A stretch of 64,000 nt of DNA from Bipolaris cookei (lineage: Eukaryota; Ascomycota; Dothideomycetes; Pleosporales; Pleosporaceae): the NCBI GenBank assembly GCA_002286855.1, contig NRSV01000049.1, positions 1 through 64,000 of the forward strand, given 5' to 3'. Position 1 is the first letter of the stretch. Every line of letters starts with the position of its first letter. Under the pieces are notes generated by a model, which saw nothing but the letters and a program-made list of their open reading frames with translations, searched no databases and was not told the DNA's origin. The translations under genes and the position numbers were made by a program. Positions 12,919 to 22,598 of the stretch are shown here, piece after piece.

Positions 12919-12993
12919 GATGGGAACTATCAGACCGGGCTGATGGGCACTGTCAGACCGGGCTGATGGGCACTGTCAGATCGGGCTGATGGG
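12919..12993 (+). repeat. 23-bp tandem repeat, three units
   Basis: Three units at 12919-12941, 12942-12964 and 12965-12987, followed by a partial GATGGG. Each reads GATGGG, then ACTRTCAG, then AYCGGGCT with one or two changes. It lies in non-coding sequence. Confidence 0.85.
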
Positions 12994-15006
12994 AGAATAG
13001 ATTCTGATCCAATGGTAGGCGGGTATGTGTTTCCTGCTGCTAGTACTTACTCGTCACTGGTTGGCGGAGCCCTACTAGGCCTCCGAGTGTGGCCCGTACA
13101 TTTCGTATTCACAAGGCGCACCGGCTGTACTTACTAAGTTTCTTTAGAGCCTAACTACCGAGTTACTACTACGCGGACGCTACTTGTGCCCAGGGATGTA
13201 GTTTCGGAGAGTAAGTACACGGTACGTAGGTGGCAGACATTGGTCTAGATGCAGGGACTCAAGAAGGCGCGACCACCGTCGACGCATCCTGTAAATGGTT
13301 TCAGATAGCATGCAGCTGTTGCCACTCCCTCGTCCAACATGCCCTTTTGCTGCAAACACGTGAGCAAGCATGTATGTATAACCAGGAATAGTGTGATAAG
13401 AGTCGCAGACTGATGGGCACAAACAGCATCGGGGACTGCATACTGCATACTGCAGACAGGACAGCGTTGACCGACATAAAGCCACATGTGAAGGGAAAGG
13501 GGGGGCTAGGGGACTGGGGTACAGGAACCATCGATGATTGTGTCGAGGAGGAGGCTTGACATCGGTGGCATTGCGTAGCCGAGTGTTCAAGGCTTTGACG
13601 TTGGCAACAGAAGATCCGTGGTCTCGTTTAGCGCGGCGCTATTGGGAATGATGTTTTGGTTGGCGCGAGAGTCTCGGCACGCGCCTTCGCGTCGTTGACC
13701 GAGACAGCGGTCGGCCGAATAGGGCATAGTCAAATGCGTGTTCAACAAGGTACCACGCTGTTTTCAAACGCTCGAAAATAACTCCCGGCTCAGTTCGCCA
13801 TGCGGCTAGCGCATCTTCACGGGAAAGAAACGTTAATTACCTCAGCAGCCTGGCCTGCCTCAACCGCATGTCGATTGGGCTAATCGGCGTAATTAACCGC
13901 TCCCTAATACTTGGATACTTGTCGCCGTTGCAGCTGCAGTCTAGTCTAAATAGGCAACCGAAGCCACCCCGGCGCCACCCAGGGGATCCAAGTACAGGGG
14001 CCGTTGACATATGTACTACTTACTAGTACTTACAGGCAGGGCCACGTCGGATGAACATGGCATTGAATCATACTGTGTACGTACTATGTACACGATGCCA
14101 TTCTAGTAGCGAAGTCCGACTTCAACAGCCCTCTTCCATTGGCTGCCTTGTCTCAAATCATGCCATGATACATATCAAAATGCGATCGAGTTCGAGCTAA
14201 GTTTGAGACTTTACTGCTGAGGCTATGAATGAGTCAGAGCCTTTCCTTTATTTCTTGCATTGCATTGCCGTCTCATTGCTTCCGCTCTATATGCATGTCA
14301 CAATCGGATCTATGTATGTAAACAGTTGGTCCTATAACGTACGCAGGGTTGCACATAAAAACATGGTTCTAGTCGGCCCTGAAGTATATACCTCTAGTAT
14401 CATGTAGGATTAGTCCAACGGCATGTCGTGATTTGGCAAATGCTCATTTCAAACTGCCGCGGGGTTACGTAAGAAAGGGCTTTGCGGAACAGCGGGCAGC
14501 TGCTGGTGGTGCTAGCTACAAGTGCAACCATAAGCCACCAGCCACAGCGGCTAGATCCGCCATAATGACCGCCCGTGCAACCAACAGGGAGCCATGAACA
14601 TATGCACGCAACCAAAGCCGCTCTCGCCTCGCACAAACTGCCAAGAAGGCGTTAGCTAGTGTCAGTTTCTGACACTACTACTGGCACCGAGTACAGTACA
14701 TACAATCGTATTGAAAAGGAGGTGGGGTGGGGGGAGGGGGGATTCTTCGTGTTCTACTCGGGTACCGATAACATACTCGAGACGAGCAGTGACAAAGGCT
14801 CTGTAGAAATACTTACTAAGCGCCATGTCTTGACTGGTTGCGAGTCAGAAATACCTCGAATGTGTCACTTGTCGGACCGTTACTTACAGCTTCCTGCAGA
14901 TCATGCATCGGGACATTGTGCAGGATCTGGACAGCGCCTCTACCAGTATGTACATTCAGTTGACACGCAGGGATTTGGCGTGCCGTGGGGGACGCATGGC
15001 AAAGAC

Positions 15007-15352
15007 AGGCATTTCGGACAAGTCCACGAACCGATGCATATCATGATAAGGGCCATCACCACATTAGGTAGGTTGCATCTGAGTAATGTTCTTAGTACAT
15101 AAAAATTTGCACGTAGCCTGAGGAATGTAGAGCAAAGGACAGGCATATCTCCCGATTCCACGAACCATGTTACGACAGCGGCTGTCGTCATGTTAATTAG
15201 GTTGCATCCGAGTGGCGTTATCGACATGTAAAGGTTTGCACGTGGCGTGAGCGATGCAGGGACAAAACAAGTATTTTCGTAAAATTCCACCAACACGGTG
15301 ACAACGGCTGTCACCATGTTAAATTAAATTGCATTGGAGTGGAAGGGTGATT
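15007..15352 (+). repeat. Diverged tandem repeat of about 130 bp
   Basis: Three related blocks start at 15007 (134 bp), 15141 (128 bp) and 15269 (partial, about 84 bp). Shared words include AGGCATWTC, TCCACGAACC, GGTTGCATCYGAGT and TTTGCACGTRGC. The blocks differ at many positions, so the duplication is old. The repeat ends shortly before the 3' end of the FAD oxidoreductase gene. Confidence 0.7.
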
Positions 15353-15412
15353 GACGGTCTCGCCACTACTGTTGTCCTATCTACACTATCTACATAGTTT
15401 GAGCTATTAAAA

Positions 15413-16864
15413 TTACAAGCCTGCAAGGAGGTTAGGGAGGACTTGGGTATCAGTGTACTTCCAGATCTCGCTGCTGTCATGCACACGCCAAGCAGCACCA
15501 GTATAGTACGTGTTCCTCAGACCCTGCAGGGCGTACAGCTTGGCGTAGAAGCCGTTCTTGATTTCCTCAGCGCTGACTTGTAAATAGTACGGTGCGTGGG
15601 AATGCCACTCGAGCAGCTGTGGCTCAGTCTGCTGGAACTTGTCCGGGTTCGTCTTTTGAAGCGTTTTGATGGACCGGATGATATCAGCCTTGACTGCGTC
15701 GTCGGCCCAGGGGAACGAAGCTTTGCTTTGCGGGCTACTCGAGAAGACGGTCCAAATACCCTTGATGGTAGTTGGGTTCATGATGTGCACAGCTGGGAGA
15801 ACAGGCAAGTTGTATGGAGTATCCTGGGCGGCATTGGAGATGAGAGTGTTGTCGGGAAAGCCAGTGTTGTTGACAATACCGACATAGTAACCCGCGTCGA
15901 TGTACCTTCCAAACAGATCCTTTTCAGTCGTGCTCAGGTCCAAAGGAGCAACAAAATCCAGCTTGGGGGGGATGGCGATAACGAGCTTCTTGGCAATAAT
16001 GAGTTTGGATCCCTGGGGAGTGCGGACAATGAGCTGCACACCGGCCTTTCCCTCACTTCGGCGGGTATAGACGACCTCGGAGTTGAGGAGAACACTGGAG
16101 GTGGCAGACAGGATGGCGCTGACTTTGGTGTAGATCTCGCTACTGTTGTGACGAGCCGTGACGAGAAAGTTACCGGTGGTGACAGCTGCGACCGTGTCCA
16201 ATCCCCAGTATCGCATTTGCTCGACCGTTGGATTTGTTAGAAAATTGCCTGTTCCCCAATTGAAGTTGTACATGTTCTTGAGAGCTCCGGTGGCATTATA
16301 CTTCTCAAGGAATTCGCCAAATGGCATGATCAAGTCCTCAGGGACAGGGTTTGGCAGGTAGGTGCCATTATAGAGCTGAGGATACTTTGCAAGCTGTGCG
16401 TGATAGTTTGCAAAGCCTGTCTGAAAATCTGCCTGGGTGGGTTGGTAGGTCCGGTTGACTGCCTTGCCAGTGCGCAAATCATAGTCGTAGTCCACTGCCG
16501 CGCTGGATTGGATGTGGGCGAGGGGAATGCCAAGGCGGGTGAGGTAGTCGGTGACGTGCGAAATATTGTGGAAAGTCACCAGCCCCTGCTCAGCTGTCTT
16601 ACGTGTTGTTGGGTCCGTATAAGTTGCCACGTGGCCGCCGAGTTTAGGGGATTTCTCGACAACAATGACGGATTTGCCAGCGTCTTGCATGCGGATGGCT
16701 GCATGACAGCCACTGGAGCCGCCACCAACGATCACCACATCTCTCGCAATAACGTCCTGGGAGTAGAACTTCTGTCCGTTGATTGTGAGTGGCGCATTCG
16801 TGGCAGTGACACTCGACGCGAGCAGGCAAGCTGAAAAGCTGACAAGGGAAGTTACGGAACGCAT
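15413..16864 (-). CDS. Secreted FAD-dependent oxidoreductase, amine-oxidase/cyclopiazonate-dehydrogenase-like
   Basis: Single exon, 483 aa. A signal peptide (MRSVTSLVSFSACLLASSVTA) is followed by a Rossmann FAD-binding motif, VVIVGGGSSGCHAAIRM, at about residues 43-59, with the acidic residue (Glu70) at the end of the second strand. The rest fits the flavin amine-oxidoreductase fold, resembling fungal flavoenzymes such as beta-cyclopiazonate dehydrogenase. At least six N-x-S/T sites and the signal peptide suggest passage through the secretory pathway. It would oxidise a small molecule, passing electrons to O2. It is the last recognisable biosynthetic gene of the terpenoid set. Ophiobolin clusters include an FAD-dependent oxidase (OblC) acting after the P450; equivalence is an inference. 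The substrate cannot be read from the sequence. Confidence 0.88.
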   Translation of the reverse strand: MRSVTSLVSFSACLLASSVTATNAPLTINGQKFYSQDVIARDVVIVGGGSSGCHAAIRMQDAGKSVIVVEKSPKLGGHVATYTDPTTRKTAEQGLVTFHNISHVTDYLTRLGIPLAHIQSSAAVDYDYDLRTGKAVNRTYQPTQADFQTGFANYHAQLAKYPQLYNGTYLPNPVPEDLIMPFGEFLEKYNATGALKNMYNFNWGTGNFLTNPTVEQMRYWGLDTVAAVTTGNFLVTARHNSSEIYTKVSAILSATSSVLLNSEVVYTRRSEGKAGVQLIVRTPQGSKLIIAKKLVIAIPPKLDFVAPLDLSTTEKDLFGRYIDAGYYVGIVNNTGFPDNTLISNAAQDTPYNLPVLPAVHIMNPTTIKGIWTVFSSSPQSKASFPWADDAVKADIIRSIKTLQKTNPDKFQQTEPQLLEWHSHAPYYLQVSAEEIKNGFYAKLYALQGLRNTYYTGAAWRVHDSSEIWKYTDTQVLPNLLAGL

Positions 16865-18170
16865 GGCGACAACGAAGTCAGTGAAGCCTGTGAGACCGTG
16901 AACTGAAGGGTAGAGATAGACTCCATGATGGAGTTATTCTCTACTTTTAAAGGTTCTGCCAATTCTACCAATATGGACTCCCGGTTAACTGTCGCGATGC
17001 CTCCAGTGCGTTTGTAAGACGGAATTCCCAAATTCGGTCAACTACCGACTAGACATGCTCCTATTCTAGCGTTTCTTTGAGGCCCCCTTTTGATAAAGTT
17101 TGTGTAGGCAGAAGGAACACATCCACTCAGCATTAGATGTCAGCCATGAGCACGTGATGTGGGGATAGACCTGCCTTTTCTTACTTACAAAAATCAGCCA
17201 AATGAGCACAAAATGGCCCTAGTATTGGTAATAGACTTTCCCTTTCTTGGTACCCGATTCAGGCAGGTTGGAACGTGACCTGCAGTTCTTTTCTGAGAAA
17301 AAATAATCGGATATGGTATACAACAAACAGCTACAAACAATCAAAGTCGTAAACTTTCCCAATTTTGAAGCTAACAAGAAATTCCTCCAACAATATTCAT
17401 GCAGTTAATCACTTATAATACGTAGAGTAGTAGAATCAAACTAGAATTTTCTCCAGCACTCAAGACACCCAGGGAACAAGGCCATAATTAAGACAGTGCA
17501 AGTATGGCGAGGACGTCTTCACCAGACAGAACTGCACGAAATAGTCCGAGGGCGACGGAACAGCCCGAGGGGAACTGGTTGAGGGTTTGCCAAGGGGTGC
17601 CGTAAGCCGCAGTCAGAGCTAACTCTCCATGATCCGCCAAAGACAAGGTGCATGCGAGAAACAGGGGGTCACAGCGCCTCAGGCGGGCCGCAATGCCCCT
17701 GCCGTGGCTTATACCACACATCGTTAGGTGATAGTTGTGTGCACATGCATACGTAGGGATAAGCCACCAGGGAAGTTCCTAGATGATATCCTGTAAGCCA
17801 CACTAGACTAGGCGCCAATCCGCTATAACTTCCGATAGCCTCTCAGTGGATCGGCGTGTGCATGTTGTCAGCCAATGCATGCGCATGTTATCAGCCATGT
17901 ACAACAGGGGCTGAAGGGAATCTTGGCCCGAGATTCCCACCCCTGGTGCATGCTGGTCTTTCCCGCTCCTCCTGCCGACTTGCGCAATCCTCGGCCATTA
18001 AAACCATGTGGCTCTCGTCAGCCACTGCCAACGCTTGCGATTGGCCCCTTCACCGCTCACTGTTGCGCCGCATTGCATCGACCCGGTGCCACTCGTCAAT
18101 TCTCCTTTCGTTGTTATTTTTTACTCCCTACCACCGGTCTATACTGCTCCGGCGCCCTTGCAAAAAAAAT
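16865..18170. other. Divergent intergenic region, no supported gene
   Basis: About 1.3 kb between the head-to-head FAD oxidoreductase and FMP52-like genes, and so containing both promoters. Short CATGTTRTCAGCCA repeats occur at 17860-17900. A small minus-strand frame at 17488-17721 has no family features. Confidence 0.55.
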
Positions 18171-18927
18171 ATGACCACAGCGGCAGTTTTCGGCTGTACT
18201 GGTGCCGTTGGCAGCCATATTCTCGGCGCGCTCATTGCCAGCGAGTCTTACGTCTCGATTAAGACCATCTCCAGACGCCTACCGAGAGCCCAATCTTCAA
18301 AGCTTGAAGCCATCCTAGAAGCTGACACATCAAAGTGGGGGGACATCATTTCCAAATGGGACCCTAAGCCGTACGTCGCCTTCAATGGCATCGGTACCAC
18401 ACGCGCTTTAGCTGGTGGGCTCGAAAACCAGCGCAAGATCGATCACGATCTCTGCATAGAGACCGCTAAGGCATCCAAAGCCGCTGGCACCAGCACCTAC
18501 GTTTTCATATCTGCCGGGCTCATACGGAGTTTCGTCGGCCAACATCTACCCTACAGTAAGATGAAGATTGGCGTTGAAGACGCCATCCGTGACTTGGACT
18601 TTGAATACGCCATTATCCTAAGACCAGGCATGATTGTCGGCGATCGCGAGAGGCCCAAGTCTATCTTCCTCGAGACAACCATTGGAAACATACACAAAAT
18701 TAGCCAGGGCCTTCAAGACTTGATTGGTAATTCCCTTCCTTCTTCTACTGTACGTACCGGACAATCAAGCTGACCCTTGGGCCTCAGGCGTGGACCAGAA
18801 AATCCTCGGACAGGCCGCAGTCAATGCTGCGCGACTTGCGCGCCAAGGCAAGGCCCCTTCCAAGTACTGGGTCCTTGAGCAGGCCGACATCATCAAGTAT
18901 GGTCGAGATGAATGGAAAGACGAATGA
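18171..18927 (+). CDS. FMP52: FMP52-like NAD(P)-binding protein (mitochondrial)
   Basis: 231 aa from two exons (18171-18726 and 18788-18927). The N-terminus MTTAAVFGCTGAVGSHIL carries the Rossmann GxTGxxG dinucleotide motif. YSKMKIGVE supplies the Tyr-x3-Lys of extended short-chain reductases, and ILRPG follows. This is the typical order in FMP52, the fungal relative of human HTATIP2/TIP30 found at the mitochondrial outer membrane. It is a housekeeping-type gene, so it probably marks the edge of the terpenoid cluster. The frame is open upstream of 18171, but this ATG, 7 bases after an A run, aligns with the family start. Confidence 0.9.
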
Positions 18928-19342
18928 GAATATGAAAGTGGCGTAAAGTTATGAATCTACCACAGTACTTTGGTTGTCACACTCCCTCATTCCGAGTATT
19001 AATAACTGAACACGGAGTTGGTGTGGTAAAGGAAACTCGGGGCGGTAATAGATAGAACCACGGTATTTCTGAGTTTGCATAGCTACGGCTTAATGCTGGA
19101 ATTCTTTGGGAAACGAAGAAATATAGTAAATACAGACTACTTTAGACAAATCACATAAACTTTATCATTTAAACTCTTACTACCTATCGTTAGTACCTAC
19201 ATAATATTACATTTTCATCACATCATAATGAAGCTGAGTCCATGTTAAATACATTTTGGGACATCTGCTTCTAATATATATCTCTTTAGGTCTTAGCTTC
19301 TGTAGAAGCCTAGATGAAGAAAAAAACTATATTCCAGTACGG
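18928..19342. other. AT-rich flank at the start of the repeat block
   Basis: Downstream of the FMP52-like gene the sequence turns AT-rich with no reading frame. The pentamer TACGG at 19338-19342 borders the LTR and matters for the inversion inferred below. Confidence 0.6.
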
Positions 19343-19504
19343 TGTAACGGGTCTGATCCTATCGGATCGCGCACGCAACTACAACGCGCCCACCGCGCCA
19401 AAAAGGCTGGTACAAGATATCAGAGCTGCTGATATCGTTGCGTAGTTGGGACATAAGATAGTCGTCGCTATCTGTACTGTGATGGGCTGCCCTAGCCCAT
19501 CAAA
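19343..19504. repeat. Miniature-element LTR copy 1 (inversion breakpoint)
   Basis: A 162-bp copy of the TGTAACGGG...CCCGTCACA repeat, with the last bases mutated to CCCATCAAA. It is bordered by TACGG on the left and GTTCT on the right, which do not match each other. Those pentamers match, in inverse orientation, the outer borders of LTR copies 2 and 3. Confidence 0.88.
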
Positions 19505-20010
19505 GTTCTTTTATACTGCACTGCACGTACTACACCACAGAAAGAAACCAACTAAAAATACCCTTAGCCAAAAAAATATCAAAACCCCGCTCTTACTCCA
19601 TACCACGAGCGGTGTAGAGGCTGCCTTAACTTTTATCACTAGCACGAAGGTAGGAACAAGAAAGTGGCACCTAGGTCAAGATGGCTAGAAAAGAACGAAA
19701 ACTAGAAAAAAAAGAAGAAAATTCGTCTATTTTTATGACTACTATTTCATTTGCCCTAAGAGAGCCCACCGGAAGGCAGCCTAGCTACCCTACATCTTTC
19801 TCTGTTACCCAACTGTTCTTCAGCACCAGGCATCCAGGAAGCTAGCAATAGCTTAACTAGATAAAGACCGAAGCACCACAGCTACTCTGTACACCACAAA
19901 CCTTCAATTTATAAATAAATATTCTATAGAACGACCTTCGGCCAAAGTCTTACATAGCCACGAGCTGCATAGACTATAATGGAATAATAATAATAATAAT
20001 GATAATAGCT
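19505..20010 (+). mobile_element. Tad-like LINE, 3'-terminal fragment
   Basis: Homologous to the reverse complement of 22599-23100, the 3' end of another LINE copy (shared words GGCACCTAGG, CAGCACCAGGC, GAGCTGCATA). It ends in a short AATAAT repeat (19980-20008), typical of Tad-like LINE tails. Its first bases, GTTCTTTTATACTGC, continue the reading frame broken off at 20823, on the other side of the LTRs. Confidence 0.75.
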
Positions 20011-20291
20011 AAGGAAATCCTAAGGGCTGAAGGCCCGAACCCCTTTCTCTGTTTGATTAAGATGGAAGATCTAAGAATGTCAATTTTCTTGAGAGACTTC
20101 TCTACCTTCACTTTCCGATACTGCAGCTAGGAGTTTTTGACCCTTACTGCTGAAAAGGTTTCCTCGGAAGAACTCTCCTTAGATTGCTGTCTTTTCTGAG
20201 AACCTGTCTTCTACATGTCTACTGCTTTAGATGTCTGAGGTCTGTGTAGAAGTTAAATACAGAACCAAGCAAACAACAGTTGGATGCCGTA
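20011..20291. other. Unassigned repeat-block sequence
   Basis: Non-coding sequence between the LINE tail and LTR copy 2. Its last five bases, CCGTA, are the reverse complement of the TACGG at 19338-19342. Confidence 0.5.
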
Positions 20292-20822
20292 TGTGACGGG
20301 CTAGGGCAGCCCATCACAGTACAGATAGCGACGACTATCTTATGTCCCAACTACGCAACGATATCAGCAGCTCTGATATCTTGTACCGGCCTTTTTGGCG
20401 CGGTGGGCGCGTTGTAGTTGCATGTGCGATCCGATAAGATCCGACCCGTTACATTACATCAGAACTACCCAAGGCTAGAGGTTCGAGTCTAAGTGGTAGA
20501 GGAGGGGAAATCTGAGTACTAAGTCCTAACTACTACACCCCTTGGCCTACACCATGGCGTCTGGTGCTTACCCTAAACATACCTGGGTGGGGGCCACGTC
20601 ATCGGTGGGGGTAGCGCAGTACTACTTTGCCCAGGAGGGCAAAGGCTTAGCGAAGGGGTATTGTGACGGGCTGGGCAGCCCATCACAGTACAGATAGTGG
20701 CGAACATCTTATGTCCCAACTACGCAACGATATCAGCAGCTCTGATATCTTGTACCAGCCTTTTTGGCGCGGTGGGCGCGTTGTAGTTGCGTGCGCGATC
20801 CGATAGGATCAGACCCGTTACA
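20292..20822. mobile_element. Miniature LTR retroelement (TRIM-like): LTR, 208 bp, LTR
   Basis: Two direct LTRs (20292-20453 and 20662-20822, about 161 bp each, TGTGACGGG...CCCGTTACA) enclose only 208 bp with no coding capacity. A purine-rich AGCGAAGGGG lies just before the right LTR and could be the polypurine tract, which suggests plus orientation. No obvious tRNA primer site starting TGG follows the left LTR. The right border is AGAAC (20823-20827). A solo LTR of the same family sits at 47291-47451. It must depend on other elements for movement. Confidence 0.75.
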
Positions 20823-21163
20823 AGAACATGCTCTGGGGTTTGAGGTCTCCCACAGCTGCAGAGGTCTGTTTCTCTTCTATCAACTCTCTTTAGATAGGAG
20901 TTGAAGTATCCATGTCCTATCTTAAAAGAGTAAAAGGCGCTCGAAATCTGCCTTTTGGCGCCTCTGAGGATTGCTGGGCTGTTTCTTAGCTTGAGATTGA
21001 AAATAGCTCCATAGCTATTCTTCTTCTCTCTTGCTCTTTCCTTATATTTTCTCCACTCTTCTCCTTGGCTAGCTCGCTGGAGGAGTCTGATCCTAGTGTC
21101 TAGGTAGGCCAGGTCTGTTCCTGATTTTTTTTGGGGTTTTGTTTTATTACAGTCACACTCCAA
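20823..21163 (-). mobile_element. Tad-like LINE fragment, C-terminal coding part
   Basis: On the minus strand it encodes the end of a Tad-like ORF2, with AILRGAKRQISSAFYSFKIG and a cysteine motif CSCGRPQTPEHVL. It is cut exactly at the LTR after ...EHVL. The equivalent segment of another copy is at 23095-23250. Confidence 0.8.
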
Positions 21164-21307
21164 AAGTCTGTGCCGCTAAGCGCTCGGGCCACCATCACCA
21201 CTTTTTTCCCACAATTTCAACGCTATGCAACTCCACCAAACTAAGTCCAAAAATAATTTTGAAATAATCAAACTGTAGCTACAGATCTCAGTATTTTGTT
21301 TAATATT
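21164..21307. other. Flank of the Tc1-like element
   Basis: Short non-coding stretch between the LINE fragment and the duplicated 3' end of the transposase gene. It probably contains one end of the element, but the inverted repeat is too weak for me to place. Confidence 0.45.
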
Positions 21308-21495
21308 CTTTTGCTCTACGGACAGCGGCGAGGCGGCGCGGCATACTCAAAATTAGCTTCGTAATCAAAGAATCAGGTATGGCTGACCACGCCTCGCGGA
21401 TATCCTTTTGCTCTACGGACAGCGGCGAGGCGGCGCGGCATACTCAAAATTAGCTTCGTAATCAAAGAATCAGGTATGGCTGACCACGCCTCGCG
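21308..21495. repeat. 91-bp duplication at the transposase 3' end
   Basis: The segments 21308-21398 and 21405-21495 are identical direct copies with a 97-bp period. The duplicated unit encodes the transposase C-terminus (IPDSLITKLILSMPRRLAAV). The duplication altered the end of the reading frame, which now runs six codons into the first copy and then out of frame. Confidence 0.9.
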
Positions 21496-22503
21496 CAACC
21501 CATTTTCAAACTGCTCCCACTCAATATTTGTGTCGCCTATGTAGTCAAACTCGGGATAAAGCTCATGAAGTTTCTTTTTAAGTGCCCACCAGAGGTGCTC
21601 GATAGGGTTGAGATCTGGAGAATATGGTGGCCAGTCGATCGTTTCTATCCCATGAATTCTCAACCACTGTTGTGAGATTCGAGCAGTGTGGATACGCGCG
21701 TTATCCCGCATAAATAGCTCGCCGGCTCTATAGTTCGGTAGTAGCCCTTCCTTAAGCGCTTTTAAGTAGCTCCGTGCCGTATATCCAGCTCGACGCCGTG
21801 ATGAGTCTCGTTTCATGATCACCAGAGGGCTACGGCCTACAACACCATCAGAACCTATCCAGATTGCAGCCCACACCATACGAGCGGGCTGCCGGCCAGT
21901 AGGGACAGCTTCTATCATCTTATGAGACCATTTTTGCTCTGGTAATCGCCATACCCAAGTAGCGTTATGGCCAGATCCGCGGGCGATACTACACTTGTCT
22001 GAAAACTTCAAAATAGTCTGCCCACCCCACGTGAAATTACGCCAACGCTGCGCAAAAAGTAGACGTTTTTTAGCTGCGATCTTGGTGATAAATTGTCTGC
22101 GCTTTGCTCTGAACTTATGGTAATTTATTTGAGCAAGTACTCGTTGAATTGTGGCTCCAGAGATAGTGGAGCGGCTGTTGTTACTATCCCATAGGTTGGC
22201 CTCGCGATATAGAGCGCTATATTCGATTTTAGGATTTCGTTTAACGACTCGAATCAGCTGACGATGATCTCTACTAGTTAATTTAGGTGGGCGGCCTATC
22301 CGATCGCGCTTTATGTAGGTGCCTTCGGTTTCCCATCGGTGGATAACGTTGGATACTGCGCGTCGCGAGCAGCTCAGACGCGCCGCGATTTCTGTCGTTC
22401 CGCATACAGCCTCCGCTTGCGCCAAGATATATATGCGTTGCGCTTCTGACAATTCACCACCTGGTATTCGATTACGCGAAATTTCAGTGCAAAAAGATCT
22501 CAT
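21373..22503 (-). CDS. Tc1-like transposase (DD34E)
   Basis: An intact 376-aa frame for cut-and-paste transposition. The N-terminus holds a helix-turn-helix pair (CGTTEIAARLSCSRRAVSNVIHRW) and a GRPPK linker. The catalytic triad is visible: FSDKCS, then MRDNARIH, then the Glu of PDLNPIEHLWW. There are 34 residues between the second Asp and the Glu, the DD34E spacing of Tc1 elements. The usual FSDES/FSDEC reads FSDKC. The C-terminus is modified by a 91-bp tandem duplication. It lies between two LINE fragments. Whether it is still mobile is unknown, because clear terminal repeats were not found. Confidence 0.88.
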   Translation of the reverse strand: MRSFCTEISRNRIPGGELSEAQRIYILAQAEAVCGTTEIAARLSCSRRAVSNVIHRWETEGTYIKRDRIGRPPKLTSRDHRQLIRVVKRNPKIEYSALYREANLWDSNNSRSTISGATIQRVLAQINYHKFRAKRRQFITKIAAKKRLLFAQRWRNFTWGGQTILKFSDKCSIARGSGHNATWVWRLPEQKWSHKMIEAVPTGRQPARMVWAAIWIGSDGVVGRSPLVIMKRDSSRRRAGYTARSYLKALKEGLLPNYRAGELFMRDNARIHTARISQQWLRIHGIETIDWPPYSPDLNPIEHLWWALKKKLHELYPEFDYIGDTNIEWEQFENGLREAWSAIPDSLITKLILSMPRRLAAVRRAKGYPRGVVSHT

Positions 22504-22598
22504 TTGGATGGAGTTGTTTGGTGTTAAAGAAGAGACTACTCTATGGGAATTGGGATGGTGGGGTAGGCCCGTGCTCAGGGGAACAGACTTTTGAGCTA

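Larger units (their letters stand above)
12023..15412. other. Long intergenic region with simple repeats, no supported gene
   Basis: About 3.4 kb without a convincing reading frame. It holds a poly-G run, a 23-bp tandem repeat and a diverged 130-bp tandem repeat, listed separately. T-rich and C-rich tracts occur at 12118-12220 and 12325-12350. Confidence 0.55.

Noticed and set aside
12903..15352. Tandem repeats considered as a CRISPR array
   Set aside because: Units are contiguous without unique spacers, and the genome is clearly fungal with spliceosomal introns.
17488..17721. 77-codon minus-strand frame
   Set aside because: No recognised family or signal peptide, and no homologous segment elsewhere in the window.
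20455..20500. GGTTCGAGTC resembling a tRNA T-loop or pol III box B
   Set aside because: No acceptor stem, D-arm or anticodon arm can be built around it. It lies inside the miniature LTR element.
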